From contig NZ_CP133319.1 of the NCBI RefSeq assembly GCF_038811545.1, positions 744,001 through 808,000 on the forward strand: a stretch of DNA of 64,000 bases, written 5' to 3'. Below, one piece after another: positions 63,076 through 64,000 of the stretch. Source of the stretch: Rhodoligotrophos sp. CJ14 (GTDB lineage: Bacteria; Pseudomonadota; Alphaproteobacteria; Rhizobiales; Im1). The stretch's first letter is position 1; each line of letters starts with the position of its first letter. A model generated the notes under the pieces. It had not been told where the DNA came from. It did not search any database and saw only the letters and a list, made by a program, of their open reading frames with translations. The position numbers and the translations under genes were made by a program.

Positions 63076-64000
63076 TCAGGCATAGCCCGGTGGCGGCGTG
63101 AACGCCCGATAGTCCTGCTCGAGCAGCTTCGCGAAGGCAATCGTCGTATAATCTCCGTATTGCGGCCCGACGATCTGCACGCCGATCGGTAATCCGTCCG
63201 GGCTAAGCCCGATCGGCGCCACCGTTCCCGGCAGATAGAACGCGCCGGAATATCCAGCCCAGAACAGCTGATCCGTGGTCGGCACGCGCTTGCCATTGAC
63301 CGCGACTGTACGGTTATGGCGTTCCCCCTCCTGATCATGTGGGAAGGCCGCCGACGCCGCCGCCGGGCACAGGAACAGATCCCATTCCCCGAAGAACCGT
63401 GCCCAGGCATGCCGCATATGGTGCCGGCGCTCGTTGATCTCGAGCCACCGCCGATGGGGCATCACATAGGCGCGCAGCATGCGGGCATAATAGCTCTGGT
63501 CATTGGGATCGAGCTCGGCCACGATCCTGCGATTCTGCGCGAAGACCTCCTCGCTCTGTGCTCGGCTGGTCGCCGCCCGCAACAGCCCGATATAGACGTC
63601 GAACGCTTCCTTGGTGCTGAAGTCGGGCCGGGCGGTGAAGCTGACGGTTGCGCCACGCGAGGCGAGGAATTCGGCCAGCTTGCCGATCTCGTCCTGAATC
63701 GGCTGATCGACCTCCGAGCAGGGATCGCTGAGCATGACCGCGATCTTGAAATCGGAGATCTTGGTTTTTGTGCACGGTTTGAGGTCGAGCCGCCAGCCTT
63801 GCGCCTCGATTGCGTCCGGGCCCGCGATGATCCCCAGCTCGAGTGCGAGATCATCCGCCGACCGGGCGAGTGGACCCGCTACTGTAATATCCGAGGTGGT
63901 CACGATCCCCGGCAGCGCATGTCCCGCGTAGGACACAACCCCATAGGTCGGCTTATGGCCGAAAATTCCGCAGTAATGGGCGGGATTGCGGATCGAGGAT
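63076..64000 (-). CDS. Amidase signature family protein (partial)
   Basis: The reading frame enters from the right edge (first codon at 63999) and ends at 63076, so about 308 C-terminal residues are seen. They include the conserved SIRNPAHYCGIFGHKPTYG segment of amidase-signature enzymes and then VAGPLARS, with a C-terminal PIGVQIVGPQYGD. The Ser-cisSer-Lys core is mostly beyond the edge. The product is cytoplasmic by appearance and would hydrolyse a carboxamide. The substrate is unknown. Confidence 0.88.
   Translation of the reverse strand, partial: SSIRNPAHYCGIFGHKPTYGVVSYAGHALPGIVTTSDITVAGPLARSADDLALELGIIAGPDAIEAQGWRLDLKPCTKTKISDFKIAVMLSDPCSEVDQPIQDEIGKLAEFLASRGATVSFTARPDFSTKEAFDVYIGLLRAATSRAQSEEVFAQNRRIVAELDPNDQSYYARMLRAYVMPHRRWLEINERRHHMRHAWARFFGEWDLFLCPAAASAAFPHDQEGERHNRTVAVNGKRVPTTDQLFWAGYSGAFYLPGTVAPIGLSPDGLPIGVQIVGPQYGDYTTIAFAKLLEQDYRAFTPPPGYA

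Overview
The window is GC-rich, gene-dense bacterial chromosome, most likely from an alphaproteobacterium of the order Hyphomicrobiales (Rhizobiales). The supporting evidence is a PhyR-NepR-EcfG general stress locus with divergent EcfG-type promoters, an initiator tRNA whose anticodon stem has an A-U pair, a comEC-gltX-gltA neighbourhood, a palindromic repeat of the type common in rhizobial genomes, and many ABC/SDR catabolic operons. I do not assign a genus. No transposase, integrase, CRISPR array or rRNA was seen.

Layout. 1-3.6 kb: an FAD-linked oxidase (cut by the window edge) and a metallo-beta-lactamase-fold hydrolase, divergent from an IclR regulator and a HAD dehalogenase. 3.6-9.6 kb: core genes comEC-like, gltX, gltA and pncA. 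9.7-15 kb: a catabolic cluster (BKACE enzyme, MFS transporter, DapA-like lyase, SDR, LysR regulator). 15-18.2 kb: a Tim44-like protein, a MOSC protein, a polysaccharide pyruvyl transferase and tRNA-fMet. 18.4-24.4 kb: a DUF1185 gene with a hydrolase/flavin reductase/Nudix-like fusion behind a promoter with a perfect palindrome, then small enzymes and a GntR regulator.

24.7-32.4 kb: a GntR-flanked operon of three tandem SDR paralogues, a NitT/TauT-type ABC transporter, an alpha/beta hydrolase, a PuuE-like NodB-fold protein and one orthodox SDR. All three tandem SDRs have lost the Asn-Ser-Tyr-Lys tetrad and share the same replacements. 32.5-40.3 kb: an RpiR regulator divergent from an operon with an SDR, a PotABCD-type transporter, an M20 peptidase and a second NodB-fold protein. 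The two operons look like parallel uptake-and-hydrolysis systems, probably for amide-type or other nitrogenous substrates (inference). 40.3-41.8 kb: a foreign-looking stretch with a zinc-ribbon/TIR protein next to tRNA-Ser(UGA). 42-45.2 kb: small proteins, palindromic repeats and the general stress response locus.

45.2-47.1 kb: a Uup-type ABC-F ATPase. 47.2-52.5 kb: GTP cyclohydrolase II, a RibD-type reductase, a methyltransferase, a glycosyltransferase, a PTPS/QueD-fold protein that has lost its catalytic residues, and a zinc-type dehydrogenase. This gene set suggests a GTP-derived, methylated and glycosylated pterin- or pyrimidine-like metabolite, and it is the best candidate here for an undescribed pathway. 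52.6-54.1 kb: an orphan LivF-like ATPase and an exported glutathione peroxidase. 54.2-62.6 kb: a probable C30 carotenoid acid glycosyl-ester pathway (two CrtI/CrtN-type desaturases, aldehyde dehydrogenase, glycosyltransferase, acyltransferase) with a DrrAB-type exporter. 62.6-64 kb: a small exported protein and an amidase cut by the window edge.
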